Shown: positions 1-9,100, numbered from the stretch's first letter. The stretch is 64,000 bases of DNA from Methyloceanibacter caenitepidi (GCF_000828475.1 NZ_AP014648.1:186001-250000), one strand, 5' to 3'. Program-made: numbers and translations. Notes: a model not told the origin generated them from the sequence alone.

Positions 1-1
1 G

Positions 2-109
2 ACGATCGTCAGCACACCCAACGAAATCGCCGAACTGAAGATCAGGGCCTACCAGGATATTTGGAGCGGCGCGGCGCGGATTGTACCGGCATCCGGGCCT
101 TCCCCGTGA
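2..109 (+). CDS. C-terminal end of an unidentified protein (truncated by window start)
   Basis: The second reading frame is open from the window edge to a TGA at 107-109 and gives 35 residues ending in a Pro/Ser/Gly-rich tail. The first part (IAELKIRAYQDIW) has the look of a genuine amphipathic helix and the codon use fits the neighbours. No family can be recognised from so little sequence. It could be a chance open frame, but the window edge makes a real gene end the simpler reading. Confidence 0.4.
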   Translation, partial: TIVSTPNEIAELKIRAYQDIWSGAARIVPASGPSP

Positions 110-188
110 CGATAACCTGCCTGCCGGCGCCGCAACCTAGGTGCGTCCTGCTTTTTCAAACTCCCGTCAGCTAAGAGGCCTGAACCCG

Positions 189-398
189 ATGAACACGGAG
201 ACGTATCTGGAAGAGGCTCGAGTGGCCCACAGGAAGATTCTGGAGGCGGCGGCATTTCTTCACGATGCAGCCGAGCCCTTCGCCGACACGCCGCGCCGAC
301 GGGCCATCGAGGGGGTCGCGGCCGATGCCGAGAAACTGGCCCGGGACTTAGAAGCCCATTTGCAGGAAGTCCTGCGTGGACTCTGGCAGGGCGAGTAG
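189..398 (+). CDS. Small helical protein of unknown function (69 aa)
   Basis: The ATG at 189 is preferred over an upstream in-frame ATG at 141, because AAGAGG sits about 10 bases before it. The predicted product is 69 residues, almost entirely charged heptad-like helix (EEAR, RKILEAAA, AEKLARDLEAHLQEVLR), with no signal peptide, membrane segment or cysteine. It lies alone between the previous gene end and the RimK-associated genes, about 150 bases upstream of the protease-like gene, so it might belong to that unit. No family was recognised. Function is unknown. Confidence 0.5.
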   Translation: MNTETYLEEARVAHRKILEAAAFLHDAAEPFADTPRRRAIEGVAADAEKLARDLEAHLQEVLRGLWQGE

Positions 399-550
399 AG
401 CGGATCCTGCGTGCAACCGTATGGGGTTCTGAAGCGCGCCCGCCGGTTCTTGATAACCGCATGGTCGGCCCGTTGCTGCTTCACGTTCAGCCGAAAGACA
501 GTATGGTGCTCTGACCTCGTTGGTGCCCGTCGCGGCAAGGACTTCCGTAC

Positions 551-1039
551 ATGAAGAAACGCGTCCCTCGTTCGAAACGTCTCGACGGCCGTGAGATCGG
601 CTGGCGCGAGCATGTCGCCCTTCCCGAACTCGGCATTGCATCGATGCGCGCCAAAATCGACACCGGGGCACGAACCTCGGCGCTGAATACGGACCACATG
701 GAGCGATTCGAACGCAACGGGCAGCATTGGATAAGCTTTACGCTCCCGGCGGCCGGCCGAAGATCCAAGGTGCGCTACGAGGCACAGCTTGAGGACGTGC
801 GCAACATTAAGAACACGGGCGGCGTGGCGGAGACTCGTCCCATAATCAAGACGACGATGATTCTCGGCAAACGCGCTTGGGTGATTGAGATTTCACTCGC
901 AGACCGTGAGAATATGAAATTCGACATGATTGTTGGGAGAACGGCGATTCGCACGCAGCGACTAATCGTCAACCCCGGCCGGTCGTATCTCGCCGGAGAG
1001 CCCATCGGGCCCGCGCCGCTTGAGTCGAACGAGACGTAG
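551..1039 (+). CDS. RimK-associated retropepsin-like zinc protease family protein
   Basis: The 162-residue product matches the 'ATP-dependent zinc protease' family (RimB type) that accompanies rimK. The hallmark KIDTGARTSAL is at residues 35-45; its Asp-Thr-Gly resembles the catalytic triad of retroviral-type aspartyl proteases. A second conserved block, DMIVGRTAI, follows near residue 130, and the length is typical. AAGGA lies 9 bases before the ATG. Whether this family really is a zinc protease is unsettled; the fold signature argues for aspartic-protease chemistry or a non-enzymatic role. The next gene, 67 bases downstream on the same strand, is rimK, and in pseudomonads rimB and rimK act together in ribosomal protein S6 modification. 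A regulator or processing partner of RimK is the likely role. Confidence 0.85.
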   Translation: MKKRVPRSKRLDGREIGWREHVALPELGIASMRAKIDTGARTSALNTDHMERFERNGQHWISFTLPAAGRRSKVRYEAQLEDVRNIKNTGGVAETRPIIKTTMILGKRAWVIEISLADRENMKFDMIVGRTAIRTQRLIVNPGRSYLAGEPIGPAPLESNET

Positions 1040-1106
1040 CCGTGAAACGTGTCGAGGACGCATTGGCGCCTCGTTTTGCCTAATCTGTTGACACCGGGGT
1101 TTTGAT

Positions 1107-2012
1107 ATGAAGATCGCTATGTTGGCTCGCAACCCAAACCTTTATTCGCATCGGCGCTTGGAGGAAGCAGCGGAGGAACGCGGCCACGAGCTGCATATCA
1201 TCAACACGTTGCGGTGCTACATGAACATCGCCTCGCGCCGCCCCGAAATCTACTACAACGGCGAGAAGCTGCCCCACTACGATGCTGTCATCCCCCGCAT
1301 CGGCGCGTCTGTGACCTTTTACGGTCTGGCCGTGCTGCGGCAGTTCGAGATGATGGGCGTTTATCCTTTGAACGAGTCGGTCGCCATTGGCCGCTCGCGC
1401 GACAAGCTGCGGTCCATGCAGATTCTGGCGCGCGATGGGATCGGCCTGCCGGTCACAACCTTCGCTCACGATCCGAAACAGACCGAGGAAGTCGTCAGGC
1501 TGGCCGGCGGCGCCCCGCTGGTCGTGAAGCTCCTCGAAGGCACTCAGGGCATCGGTGTGGTCCTTGCGGACACCGATCGATCCGCCAAGTCGGTCATCGA
1601 GGCCTTTCGTGGCGCCAATGTGAACATTCTCGTGCAGGAGTTCATCAAGGAGGCTGGCGGCAGCGACATTCGTGTCCTCGTCATCGGGGGGAAGGTCGTC
1701 GCCGCCATGAAGCGCACGGGCGCGGAGGGCGAGTTCCGGTCCAACCTCCACCGGGGCGGCTCCGCTCAGACGGTCAAGATCTCGCCGGAGGAGCGGTCCA
1801 CGGCGGTACGCGCGGCAAAAGCGCTCGGGCTGAATGTCTGCGGCGTCGACATGCTGCGCGCCAACCACGGTGCCGTTATCATGGAGGTGAATTCGTCCCC
1901 AGGGCTCGAGGGTGTCGAGAAAGCCACAGGCATCGATATCGCCGGAAGGATGATTGAGTTCCTCGAAAAAGAAGCAAAGCCCGGCAAGACACGGACACGC
2001 GGCAAGGGTTGA
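1107..2012 (+). CDS. rimK: RimK-type ATP-grasp alpha-L-glutamate ligase
   Basis: This 301-residue protein is nearly the same length as E. coli RimK and collinear with it: N-terminal pre-ATP-grasp domain ([18 protein letters not shown]), ATP-grasp glycine loop GTQGIGV around residue 146, [12 protein letters not shown] near 206, and the metal-binding VNSSPGLEG near 260. The family adds glutamate residues to the C-terminus of ribosomal protein S6, and E. coli RimK also makes poly-alpha-glutamate. It sits between the RimB-like gene and an aspartoacylase-like gene, whose TTG start overlaps this stop codon (TTGA), implying translational coupling. Substrate in this organism is inferred. Related ligases act on other amine acceptors, so S6 is likely but not proven. 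Confidence 0.88.
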   Translation: MKIAMLARNPNLYSHRRLEEAAEERGHELHIINTLRCYMNIASRRPEIYYNGEKLPHYDAVIPRIGASVTFYGLAVLRQFEMMGVYPLNESVAIGRSRDKLRSMQILARDGIGLPVTTFAHDPKQTEEVVRLAGGAPLVVKLLEGTQGIGVVLADTDRSAKSVIEAFRGANVNILVQEFIKEAGGSDIRVLVIGGKVVAAMKRTGAEGEFRSNLHRGGSAQTVKISPEERSTAVRAAKALGLNVCGVDMLRANHGAVIMEVNSSPGLEGVEKATGIDIAGRMIEFLEKEAKPGKTRTRGKG

Positions 2013-3055
2013 ATTTGAGGCGCAAACCATTCGAGATCGGCGGCAGAAAAGTCCCGCCAGGCGCACGGCAGACCGTTGACCTCCCCGTCAGCGTTCTGTC
2101 CGACCACACACCCGTCACCATGTCGGTCCATGTGGTGCATGGACGCGAACCGGGACCGACCTTGTTTGTGAGCGCCGCGATCCACGGCGACGAGGTCATG
2201 GGCGTGGAGATCGTACGCCGGCTCTTGCGTATGCCGAGCCTCGATACGGTGAAGGGCACGCTGTTGGCGATCCCCATCGTCAACAGCTATGGCTTCCTCA
2301 ATCATTCGCGTTACCTGCCGGACCGGCGCGACCTCAACCGCTCCTTTCCCGGCGACGCGGTCGGATCGCTCGCCGCGCGTCTCGCCAAGATGTTCATGAC
2401 CGAGATCGTCAAGCGGTCCGATGTCGGCATCGATCTGCACTCCGCGGCGATCCACCGTACGAACCTGCCGCAGGTCCGTGTCTCGCCGCGAAAGCCGGAG
2501 ACGATGACGCTCGCCGAGGTCTTCGGCGCTCCGATCGTGATGACGTCCAAGATTCGCGATGGATCCCTGCGTCAGGCCGCCCGAGAGCATGACGTCGACA
2601 TCTTGCTCTACGAAGCTGGCGAAGGCTTGCGCTTCGACGAAGTTTCTGCGCGAACGGGCGTCATGGGCATCCTGCGGGTCATGCGTCATCTAGGGATGGT
2701 CAGGGCCAAAGGGATCGCCAAGCCGCAGGTCGCACCGATGCGGTCCTCGTCGAGTTTCTGGCTTCGCGCTCCGGCAGGCGGACTGTTGCGTACGGTCAAG
2801 ACGATCGGCGCCCGTGTGGAGTCCGGCGACATCCTCGGACTGATCTCCAACCCGTTCGGCGAAATCGAGACGGAGATCATTGCCGGCGAGCCGGGCTTGC
2901 TGGTGGGTCGCACCAATCTGCCCGTGGTCAACGAGGGCGACGGCCTCTTTCACGTGGCCAGAATTCGCGCCGACGACAACCCCGCGGCGACGATAGACCT
3001 GCTGACCGGCCAGCTGGAAGAAGACCCGCTGTTCGACGAAGACGAAATCATCTGA
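2009..3055 (+). CDS. Succinylglutamate desuccinylase/aspartoacylase family zinc hydrolase
   Basis: The family zinc and substrate motifs are visible: HGDE at residues 59-62, RDLNRSFPG at 107-115 and the third ligand in DLHSA (His144). The 348-residue length fits the carboxypeptidase-like core followed by a beta-barrel resembling a biotinyl/lipoyl domain (about residues 245-330). The start is TTG at 2009, overlapping the rimK stop; a second TTG at 2015 is an alternative. Enzymes of this family cleave N-acyl amino acids such as N-succinylglutamate or N-acetylaspartate. Coupling to rimK suggests an acyl or glutamyl conjugate related to RimK chemistry, perhaps reversal of glutamylation, but this is inference. 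There is no arginine-succinyltransferase pathway around it. Confidence 0.85.
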   Translation: MNLRRKPFEIGGRKVPPGARQTVDLPVSVLSDHTPVTMSVHVVHGREPGPTLFVSAAIHGDEVMGVEIVRRLLRMPSLDTVKGTLLAIPIVNSYGFLNHSRYLPDRRDLNRSFPGDAVGSLAARLAKMFMTEIVKRSDVGIDLHSAAIHRTNLPQVRVSPRKPETMTLAEVFGAPIVMTSKIRDGSLRQAAREHDVDILLYEAGEGLRFDEVSARTGVMGILRVMRHLGMVRAKGIAKPQVAPMRSSSSFWLRAPAGGLLRTVKTIGARVESGDILGLISNPFGEIETEIIAGEPGLLVGRTNLPVVNEGDGLFHVARIRADDNPAATIDLLTGQLEEDPLFDEDEII

Positions 3056-3148
3056 TCCCGGCGGCGCAGGCCCGGGCGCCGTCCTGCACGACCGCGACGG
3101 AGCGGCGTGCGGCATGGCGAGAAAGAAGCCCTGCCGTGCCACTCCCGA

Positions 3149-3189
3149 GGACCGCGCCGCGATAGACCCCCGGCCCGCCGGTCCGTTTT
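3149..3189 (+). terminator. Possible intrinsic terminator after the rimK unit
   Basis: GGACCG at 3149-3154 can pair with CGGTCC at 3179-3184, followed at once by GTTTTT. The loop is long (24 bases) and GC-rich and may fold further. It lies about 90 bases after the desuccinylase stop and before the CoA-transferase leader, the right place to end the first transcription unit. Moderate support only. Confidence 0.4.
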
Positions 3190-3292
3190 TGGCATCCGCG
3201 ACTCGGTGAGACGCGCTCTGGAAGTCAATGAGGCTTTGGTCTAATGCTGGTCCGATGAGGCCCTTCTTCTTGGGCTTCCAAAAAGCTGTGCC

Positions 3293-3312
3293 CTTTTCGC
3301 AAGTGCGAAAAG
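3293..3312. promoter_or_regulatory. Perfect 9-bp inverted repeat upstream of CoA-transferase
   Basis: The arms CTTTTCGCA (3293-3301) and TGCGAAAAG (3304-3312) are perfectly complementary around a 2-base centre. The 20-base element ends 27 bases before the ATG at 3340. It could be an operator for a dimeric regulator or a short RNA hairpin in the leader. Its core loosely recalls the TTTGC/GCAAA half-sites of short-chain fatty-acid regulators (RamB/PccR type); that comparison is speculative. Confidence 0.5.
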
Positions 3313-3339
3313 AGAAGACCCCAGAGGAAACGGACGGAC

Positions 3340-5334
3340 ATGAAAGACAAGGTCATCAATGCTGACGAAGCGATCGCGCTGATCAGTGACAACGACGTCG
3401 TCACGACTACGGGTTTTGTTCAAAGTTGCATACCCGAAGCGCTTCACGCTGCCCTAGAGAAGCGTTTTGTCGAGACAGGTGCCCCCCGTGACCTCACGCT
3501 GATCATGTGCGCCGGCGCCGGCGACAGTAAGGGCCTTGGCACCGGCCGTCTGCACCATGAGGGTCTTCTGAAGCGCGTGATCGCCGCCAACTTCGGGCGG
3601 ATGCCCAAGGTAGCCGAGGCAGCGCAACAAAATAAGATCTGCGGCTACAACCTGCCCCAAGGCGTGATCTCTCAACTCTACCGGGCCTGTGCCGCCGGTC
3701 AGCCCGGCCTCTTCTCCAAGGTCGGCCTTCACACTTACGTTGATCCGCGGATCGACGGCGGCAAGGTCAACGACATCACGAAGGAAGACATCGTCAAGCT
3801 CGTCGACGTCGAGGGAGAGGAGTGGCTCTTCTACAAGGCGACCAAGATCGATGTGGCCTTCATCCGCGCCACGAGCGCCGATCCGTCGGGCAATCTCAGC
3901 ATGGAGAAGGAAGCGCTGACGCTCGATAGCCTGGCCCAGGCCATGGCCGCCTACAACAACGGTGGCCTTGTCATCGCCCAGGTCGAGCGCATCGTCGAGC
4001 AGGGGTCCCTAAAGCCGAAAGAGGTCAAGGTGCCCGGCATTCTGGTGGACTGCGTCGTCGTCGCCGACCCGCCGGAGATGCACCGCATGAATTACGGCGT
4101 GATCTACGATCCGGCGCTGTCCGGCGAAATCCGCGTGCCGGTGGATGCCATGCCGAAGATGCCGCTCGATGCCCGCAAGGTGATCGCGCGCCGCGCCGCA
4201 TTCGAGCTCCCGCCCAACGGCGTCGTGAACCTTGGCGTCGGCGCGCCCGACGGCGTGGCCTCGATCGCCAACGAGGAGAAGGTGACGCCCTATATCACCC
4301 TCACCACCGAAGCCGGCGCCGTCGGCGGCGTGCTGGCGGGCGGATCGAGTTTCGGATCCTCGGCCAACGCCCACGCGATCATCGACCAGAACACGATGTT
4401 CGATTTCTATGACGGCGGCGGGCTCGACCTCACTTGCCTCGGCATGGCCGAGTGCGATGCGCAAGGCAACGTCAACACCAGCCGCTTCGGCGGCCGCCTC
4501 AACGGATGCGGCGGCTTCATCAATATCTCGCAGAACTCCCGCGCCGTCGTGTTCGCGGGGACGTTCACCGCGGGCGGGCTGCAAGTCGAGATCGCGAACG
4601 GCACGCTCAAGATCGTTCAGGAGGGCCGCGCCAAGAAGTTCGTCAAGCAGGTCGAGCAGATCACGTTCAGCGGGCACTTCGCGCAGCAACGCTCACAGCC
4701 GGTGATCTACGTCACTGAGCGTTGCGTGTTCCAGCTGACCCCCGATGGGCTCGAGCTAATCGAGGTCGCTCCGGGCATCGACATTGATCGGGACATTCTC
4801 CCCCACATGGAGTTCGAGCCCGTCAGCATCAATCCGATCTGCATGGAACGGCGCATCTTCTTCGATGAGCCGATGGACCTCTTGTCCGACCTGATGAACC
4901 TGAAACTCTGGGAGCGCGTCAGCTACGACGCGGATCGGAACATCCTGTTCCTGAACCTCGAAGGCTGGAGTGTCCGCAAGAAGAGCGATATCGACGACCT
5001 CCAGAAGGTCCTGTGCGATGCCTGCGAGAAGGCCGGCAAGCGTGTCAACGCCGTCGTGAATCACGATGGCAGCCGGATTGCGGAGGACCTCTACGACGAC
5101 TATGCCGCGATGATCGAGTATATGATGCAGCATCATTACGCATCGACCACCCGGTATACGACCAGCGCCTTCATGCGCCTCAAGATGCAGGAGGCGTTGA
5201 GCAAACGCGGACTCGCACCGCATGTCTTCGAGAAAGCGTCCGAGGCTCACGAGGCTCTCGGACTCGACGACAGCGGCAACTCGGGTCCGAAGCCGACGGC
5301 GCGTCGTATGGCAGAAGCTCCTATGGGTAAGTAG
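3340..5334 (+). CDS. Acyl-CoA:acetate/3-ketoacid CoA-transferase (propionate CoA-transferase-like) with C-terminal extension
   Basis: Residues 1 to about 520 contain the two fused halves of a family I CoA-transferase. The N-terminal half begins DEAIALISDNDVVTTTGFVQ. The C-terminal half carries GVGAPDGVASIA (299-310) and the catalytic glutamate in LTTEAGAVGG (Glu324), the residue that forms the gamma-glutamyl-CoA thioester. Such enzymes swap CoA between acetate, propionate, butyrate or acetoacetate. The protein is 664 residues, about 140 longer than typical single-chain forms. The extra tail (after DEPMDLL near 520) has no recognisable motif. It stands alone between divergent contexts, preceded by a palindrome at 3293-3312. 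True substrate is unknown; the absence of beta-oxidation neighbours gives no hint. Confidence 0.85.
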   Translation: MKDKVINADEAIALISDNDVVTTTGFVQSCIPEALHAALEKRFVETGAPRDLTLIMCAGAGDSKGLGTGRLHHEGLLKRVIAANFGRMPKVAEAAQQNKICGYNLPQGVISQLYRACAAGQPGLFSKVGLHTYVDPRIDGGKVNDITKEDIVKLVDVEGEEWLFYKATKIDVAFIRATSADPSGNLSMEKEALTLDSLAQAMAAYNNGGLVIAQVERIVEQGSLKPKEVKVPGILVDCVVVADPPEMHRMNYGVIYDPALSGEIRVPVDAMPKMPLDARKVIARRAAFELPPNGVVNLGVGAPDGVASIANEEKVTPYITLTTEAGAVGGVLAGGSSFGSSANAHAIIDQNTMFDFYDGGGLDLTCLGMAECDAQGNVNTSRFGGRLNGCGGFINISQNSRAVVFAGTFTAGGLQVEIANGTLKIVQEGRAKKFVKQVEQITFSGHFAQQRSQPVIYVTERCVFQLTPDGLELIEVAPGIDIDRDILPHMEFEPVSINPICMERRIFFDEPMDLLSDLMNLKLWERVSYDADRNILFLNLEGWSVRKKSDIDDLQKVLCDACEKAGKRVNAVVNHDGSRIAEDLYDDYAAMIEYMMQHHYASTTRYTTSAFMRLKMQEALSKRGLAPHVFEKASEAHEALGLDDSGNSGPKPTARRMAEAPMGK

Positions 5335-5413
5335 GACCGGGGCGGCCAGCGTCAATGCCTATACGAAACACACGCGGGGCGGCCTTGCGGCATGCCGTGC
5401 GACCACCGCACCG

Positions 5414-5442
5414 TTGGAACTGTCATCGAGCCTTATTATAGA
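5414..5442 (+). promoter_or_regulatory. Candidate sigma-70-type promoter for the carboxypeptidase gene
   Basis: TTGGAA (5414-5419) and TATAGA (5437-5442) are separated by exactly 17 bases. The next start codon is at 5484, leaving a leader of about 35 bases. The surrounding A/T-rich patch stands out in this GC-rich DNA. It is based on sequence match only. Confidence 0.4.
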
Positions 5443-5483
5443 TTGCTCAACGACACTCGAACGAAACGCGGTGGCGCCGGATC

Positions 5484-6449
5484 ATGTTGCAAAGATGGGG
5501 GCGGCTTTTCGGATTAGCTTGCATCGCCGTGACGGTGGTTTCGGCGATAGCATTGACAGGGCTGCACCGAACGGCACAGTCGAGCGCGATGAACAAGGGG
5601 ATCGAACCGCCGGACGTGAGCGCGAAATCGGTGTTCGTGCTGAATGCCGATACGGGTGAAGTCCTCTATGAGAAGAACCCCGACGAAGTCTTCCGGATCC
5701 TCAGCCTCACCAAGCTGGTGACAGCCTACCTCCTCGTGGACCGGATGGGCGACAGGCTCTCCGAGACGATCAAGATCAACTGGCCGCACCTCGCCGGCGG
5801 CTCGTCCGCGAAGCTCAAGCGGCTCGATGTCTGGACGCTTCAGGACCTGCTCTATGGCATGGTGCTCGTCTCCGGCAATGACGCCTCGCTCGCCATCGCC
5901 GACGCGGTCGGGCACGACCTGTTGGCCTCTGAGGGCCAGCGCGGCGACACGGCTAAGGCCACGGCGCGTTTCGTCGAAGAAATGGGGGCCGCGGCCAAGA
6001 CGCTCGGTGCGCACAATGCGACCTTTGCCGACCCGTACGGCTTGTCGCCCCAGAACGCCGCGACAGCGCGCGACATGGGGCTGATCGCCGCCCAGATCTT
6101 CGTGGATCCGCGGCTCCTGCCCGCATGGGCTTGTACCGAGCGCACGCTGCATATCGAGGGAAGACAGCCCCGCACGGTCACGCTCAAGACAAGCCTCGAA
6201 ATCCTCGGCGAAGGATCCGTGATTGGCGCCAAGACGGGATCGCACGTGTCCAAGAACATCTACAATCTGGTCACGGCATGGCGCGCACCGAGCGGCCAGA
6301 CTATCGTGGGCGTGGTGCTGGGCAGCAAGAGCCATCCCGCGCGCTACGACGAGATGCGCGCCATCATCGACGCGGCGCCCCGCGACTTTCCGGAGCTCGG
6401 GGCGGTCGAGACCGCTACAAAGCGCGCGTCCACCGACACGTGTCATTAA
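5484..6449 (+). CDS. D-alanyl-D-alanine carboxypeptidase family protein (penicillin-binding, S11 serine peptidase)
   Basis: All three S11 active-site motifs are present in order and spacing: SLTK (Ser74 nucleophile, Lys77), SGN (130-132) and KTG (250-252). An N-terminal hydrophobic stretch (about 8-26) serves as signal or anchor, so the enzyme acts in the periplasm, trimming the terminal D-alanine from peptidoglycan stem peptides. At 321 residues it lacks the extra C-terminal beta-rich and amphipathic-helix domains of PBP5/PBP6, so it would be held, if at all, by its N-terminal segment. A good promoter candidate lies just upstream. The next gene is an SH3-like anchored protein on the same strand, plausibly also cell-wall related. 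Confidence 0.88.
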   Translation: MLQRWGRLFGLACIAVTVVSAIALTGLHRTAQSSAMNKGIEPPDVSAKSVFVLNADTGEVLYEKNPDEVFRILSLTKLVTAYLLVDRMGDRLSETIKINWPHLAGGSSAKLKRLDVWTLQDLLYGMVLVSGNDASLAIADAVGHDLLASEGQRGDTAKATARFVEEMGAAAKTLGAHNATFADPYGLSPQNAATARDMGLIAAQIFVDPRLLPAWACTERTLHIEGRQPRTVTLKTSLEILGEGSVIGAKTGSHVSKNIYNLVTAWRAPSGQTIVGVVLGSKSHPARYDEMRAIIDAAPRDFPELGAVETATKRASTDTCH

Positions 6450-6604
6450 CGGAAACCGCCTAGATCGCCGTGGGGCACGAACGGGCCGGTTCAGATGGGC
6501 CGGTTCGGACATCCATCGGTCAGCACGCATGCCTGCCGGGGTGGCGCGCTGGATCGGGGGTCTGGCCTGTGGCATAGTGCGCATCTGCGTAGGGAGTAAC
6601 GTTC

Positions 6605-7219
6605 ATGGCCGAGCATAAGCTACTCGGAATTCTTCTGGCGATCGGCCTTTGCCTTGTCGCGGGTGTCTTCTTCTTGATCGACACCGAAGACACGACTACC
6701 AAAGACACGCTGGGGATGACGGTTGACGTTGCGCCGCCGGCCGACGACTCGGGCTCGGCGGCAGCCGACAACCGGCCGACCATGGGCACGCCCTTGCCGC
6801 CGGACTCGCCCCTTGCCGGCAAGGTGCTCGTTTCGAAGCAGCCCGTGCAGGTGCTGTCCTCACCCAGTCCCTCCGCAACACCGCTTTACAGCCTTCCTAT
6901 GGGGCGGCCGTTCCGCGCCGTGGCGAAACAAGGCAGGTATTTGCGTATTCAGGACGTGAATAGCGGCGCCGGCGGCTGGATCGAGCAGGCCGCTCTCGCG
7001 CCCGCGCCCGCCCAGAAGCGAGCTGCGGAGCCAAGCCGCGCCGCCCCGTCCGATTCCGGCGCCAGCCCATCGCGACGGACCACGACGTCCAGCCCGCCGA
7101 AGCAGACAACCACAACCACGAGCACGGCAGCTGCGCCCAAGAAGGAACAGCCCCAGCGCCGTTCCGGCGGCGGTCTGTTCGGCGGCAACGGACCGCTTAA
7201 GGGCCTGTTCGGCAACTAG
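6605..7219 (+). CDS. Membrane-anchored SH3-like domain protein
   Basis: GGGAG sits about 8 bases before the ATG. The 204-residue product has one N-terminal transmembrane helix (about 4-24), a short acidic/proline linker, and a bacterial SH3-like beta-barrel at about 76-132 (VSKQPVQVLSSPS, LPMGRPFRAVAKQGRYLRI, GGWIEQAAL). A Ser/Thr/Pro/Gln-rich low-complexity tail follows, ending in GGGLFGGNGPLKGLFGN. Bacterial SH3 domains often bind peptidoglycan or act as protein-interaction modules in the periplasm. Location after a D,D-carboxypeptidase supports a cell-envelope role, but no enzyme domain is present and the precise role is unknown. The gene ends 6 bases before the convergent opgH stop. Confidence 0.7.
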   Translation: MAEHKLLGILLAIGLCLVAGVFFLIDTEDTTTKDTLGMTVDVAPPADDSGSAAADNRPTMGTPLPPDSPLAGKVLVSKQPVQVLSSPSPSATPLYSLPMGRPFRAVAKQGRYLRIQDVNSGAGGWIEQAALAPAPAQKRAAEPSRAAPSDSGASPSRRTTTSSPPKQTTTTTSTAAAPKKEQPQRRSGGGLFGGNGPLKGLFGN

Positions 7220-7225
7220 CAGAAC

Positions 7226-9097
7226 CTACCCCGGTACGGCCTCGCCCTTGGGCATGGAGGCTTCCTTGTCGCGCCGGCGCTCGGCGGCGATGCGAAACAG
7301 GCCTGCCCGCAAGGCTGCGGCGCCCACGCCCCGCCGCGCTGTCACATAGGCAAGCGGGATGGCGGCCGTCAGTCCCAGCCACACGGGCAGAAGCCACAGC
7401 CAGACCGACACGGACACGCTGAACGCGGCGAACGACAGGGCGAGCCCCATGGCCGTCAGCCCCAAATTCCCCCGGACCAAGGCTGTGAAGGAGGCATCCG
7501 CCGCAAACCGCTGCTGAGCGGCCCAGCCCGAATCGCGCCCTAGGACCACTTCCAGCACGGCGCGGCTCTGCAGAAGCATCAGCACCGGCGCCAGGAGCGA
7601 GGACAACAACACTTCGAGAACGACGCTGCCCGTCAGCGCGAGGCCCCCGCCCGCGGCCGTGCGCCTGCCACCGTCTATCATGGCCGCGGCCCAGGCCAGC
7701 ACCTTCGGCATGAGCAGCACCGCCAGGGATACGCCCAGCAGAGACCACGCCTGCCGGGCATCGAACTGCGGCCAGGTCGGATAGAGCGCAAAGTCGCGGG
7801 GGAAGTAGTCGATCGGGACCGCCACGGCGATCCAACTCAAGGCAAAGCCGGTCGCCAAGAAGAGGAGCCAGATGGGCGACGCCAGATAGCTCATGATGCC
7901 GTTGACGAGATGGAACCGGCTCATCCAATGAAGCCCCGCCCCGCCGACGATGCGGGCGTGCTGAAGATTGCCTTGTGCCCAACGGCGGTCGCGTGCGGCG
8001 TGCTCGGACAGCGTCGGCGGCGTCCCCTCGAAACTGCCGGCGATATCGGGCCGCATGGAAACGCCGTAGCCGGCCCGGCGCATCAGGGCGGCCTCGACGA
8101 AGTCGTGACTGAGGATCGGTCCGCCGAAAGGCGGCACGCCGCGGAGGTCCGGGAGCCCGCACGCTTCGGCAAAGGCCCTCACTCGGATAATCGCGTTGTG
8201 GCCCCAGTAGTTGCTGTCGTTCCCGAACCAAAGCGCAAGGCCCGATGCATGAAGCGGTCCATAGACGGCCGCGGCGAATTGCTGGAGCCGAGCGAACAGC
8301 GTTTCGCCGCCGGTGAGATGGGGCAAGGTCTGAATGAGACCGGTCCGGGGTTCCGCTTCCATGGCCTGCGCGAGCGCGATCACCGCGCCGGGAGTCATCG
8401 TGCTGTCTGCGTCGAGAACGATCATGAAATCGTAGCGGCCGCCCCACCGGCGCACGAACTCGGCGACGTTACCCGCCTTCTTGCCTTCATTGTTCTGCCG
8501 CTTGCGGTAATACGCAAGGATGCCATGCCTGCCGAGAGACCGAAGCCGGTGCGCCGCCATCTCTTCGCGGCGCACCGTCTCGGCGTCGCTCGTGTCGCTG
8601 AGAACGAAGACCTCGAAATGCTTTGCGCATCCCTTTGCCGCGAGTCCCCGCGCCAGATCGCCCAGCGACCCGAACACCATGTCCGGATCTTCATTGTAGA
8701 CGGGCATCACGATCACCGTTCGCGTCGTCAGGGGCGTGGCACGCTCGGTGCTTTGCGCACGAAGGCGCCGGCTGACCAGAATGCAGAAGCCGAGCAGCGC
8801 GGTCGCCGCCGACAGTGTGATCCACGCGAATGCCAAGGCGAACAGGATAACGAGGAGCACCTGCAGACTGGTGGCATTGCTCTGCCCCACGATGGCGTAC
8901 ATCTGCGTCGCCCCGTACATGGTGACAGCGCCCGCGGTCGCGAACACGAAGAGGCGCGCGAGCAGAACCTTCCAGGACAGCCACCCAAGATGGCGCGGAC
9001 TCGGCCAGTGTCTGAGGCACTGCCGCGGCATGGTCAGCCCCTGCTCCGGCGGCACGAGTGCTGTAGGGCTGAGAGACTTGGTTGCGGCCTCTATCAT
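7226..9097 (-). CDS. opgH: Glucans biosynthesis glucosyltransferase H (OpgH/MdoH)
   Basis: The 623-residue inner-membrane protein has paired N-terminal transmembrane helices (about 43-65 and 78-108). A GT2 catalytic domain opens with TVIVMPVYNEDPD (127-139), carries the metal-binding DAD at 229-231 (FMIVLDADS) and the RRWAQGN acceptor-site motif, then several C-terminal membrane helices follow. OpgH polymerises UDP-glucose into the beta-linked backbone of osmoregulated periplasmic glucans and extrudes it across the inner membrane. It lacks the long N-terminal regulatory region of the E. coli enzyme (about 850 residues), as in other shorter alphaproteobacterial forms. It starts 3 bases after the opgG stop, so the two form one operon. 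Confidence 0.93.
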   Translation of the reverse strand: MIEAATKSLSPTALVPPEQGLTMPRQCLRHWPSPRHLGWLSWKVLLARLFVFATAGAVTMYGATQMYAIVGQSNATSLQVLLVILFALAFAWITLSAATALLGFCILVSRRLRAQSTERATPLTTRTVIVMPVYNEDPDMVFGSLGDLARGLAAKGCAKHFEVFVLSDTSDAETVRREEMAAHRLRSLGRHGILAYYRKRQNNEGKKAGNVAEFVRRWGGRYDFMIVLDADSTMTPGAVIALAQAMEAEPRTGLIQTLPHLTGGETLFARLQQFAAAVYGPLHASGLALWFGNDSNYWGHNAIIRVRAFAEACGLPDLRGVPPFGGPILSHDFVEAALMRRAGYGVSMRPDIAGSFEGTPPTLSEHAARDRRWAQGNLQHARIVGGAGLHWMSRFHLVNGIMSYLASPIWLLFLATGFALSWIAVAVPIDYFPRDFALYPTWPQFDARQAWSLLGVSLAVLLMPKVLAWAAAMIDGGRRTAAGGGLALTGSVVLEVLLSSLLAPVLMLLQSRAVLEVVLGRDSGWAAQQRFAADASFTALVRGNLGLTAMGLALSFAAFSVSVSVWLWLLPVWLGLTAAIPLAYVTARRGVGAAALRAGLFRIAAERRRDKEASMPKGEAVPG

Positions 9098-9100
9098 GAC

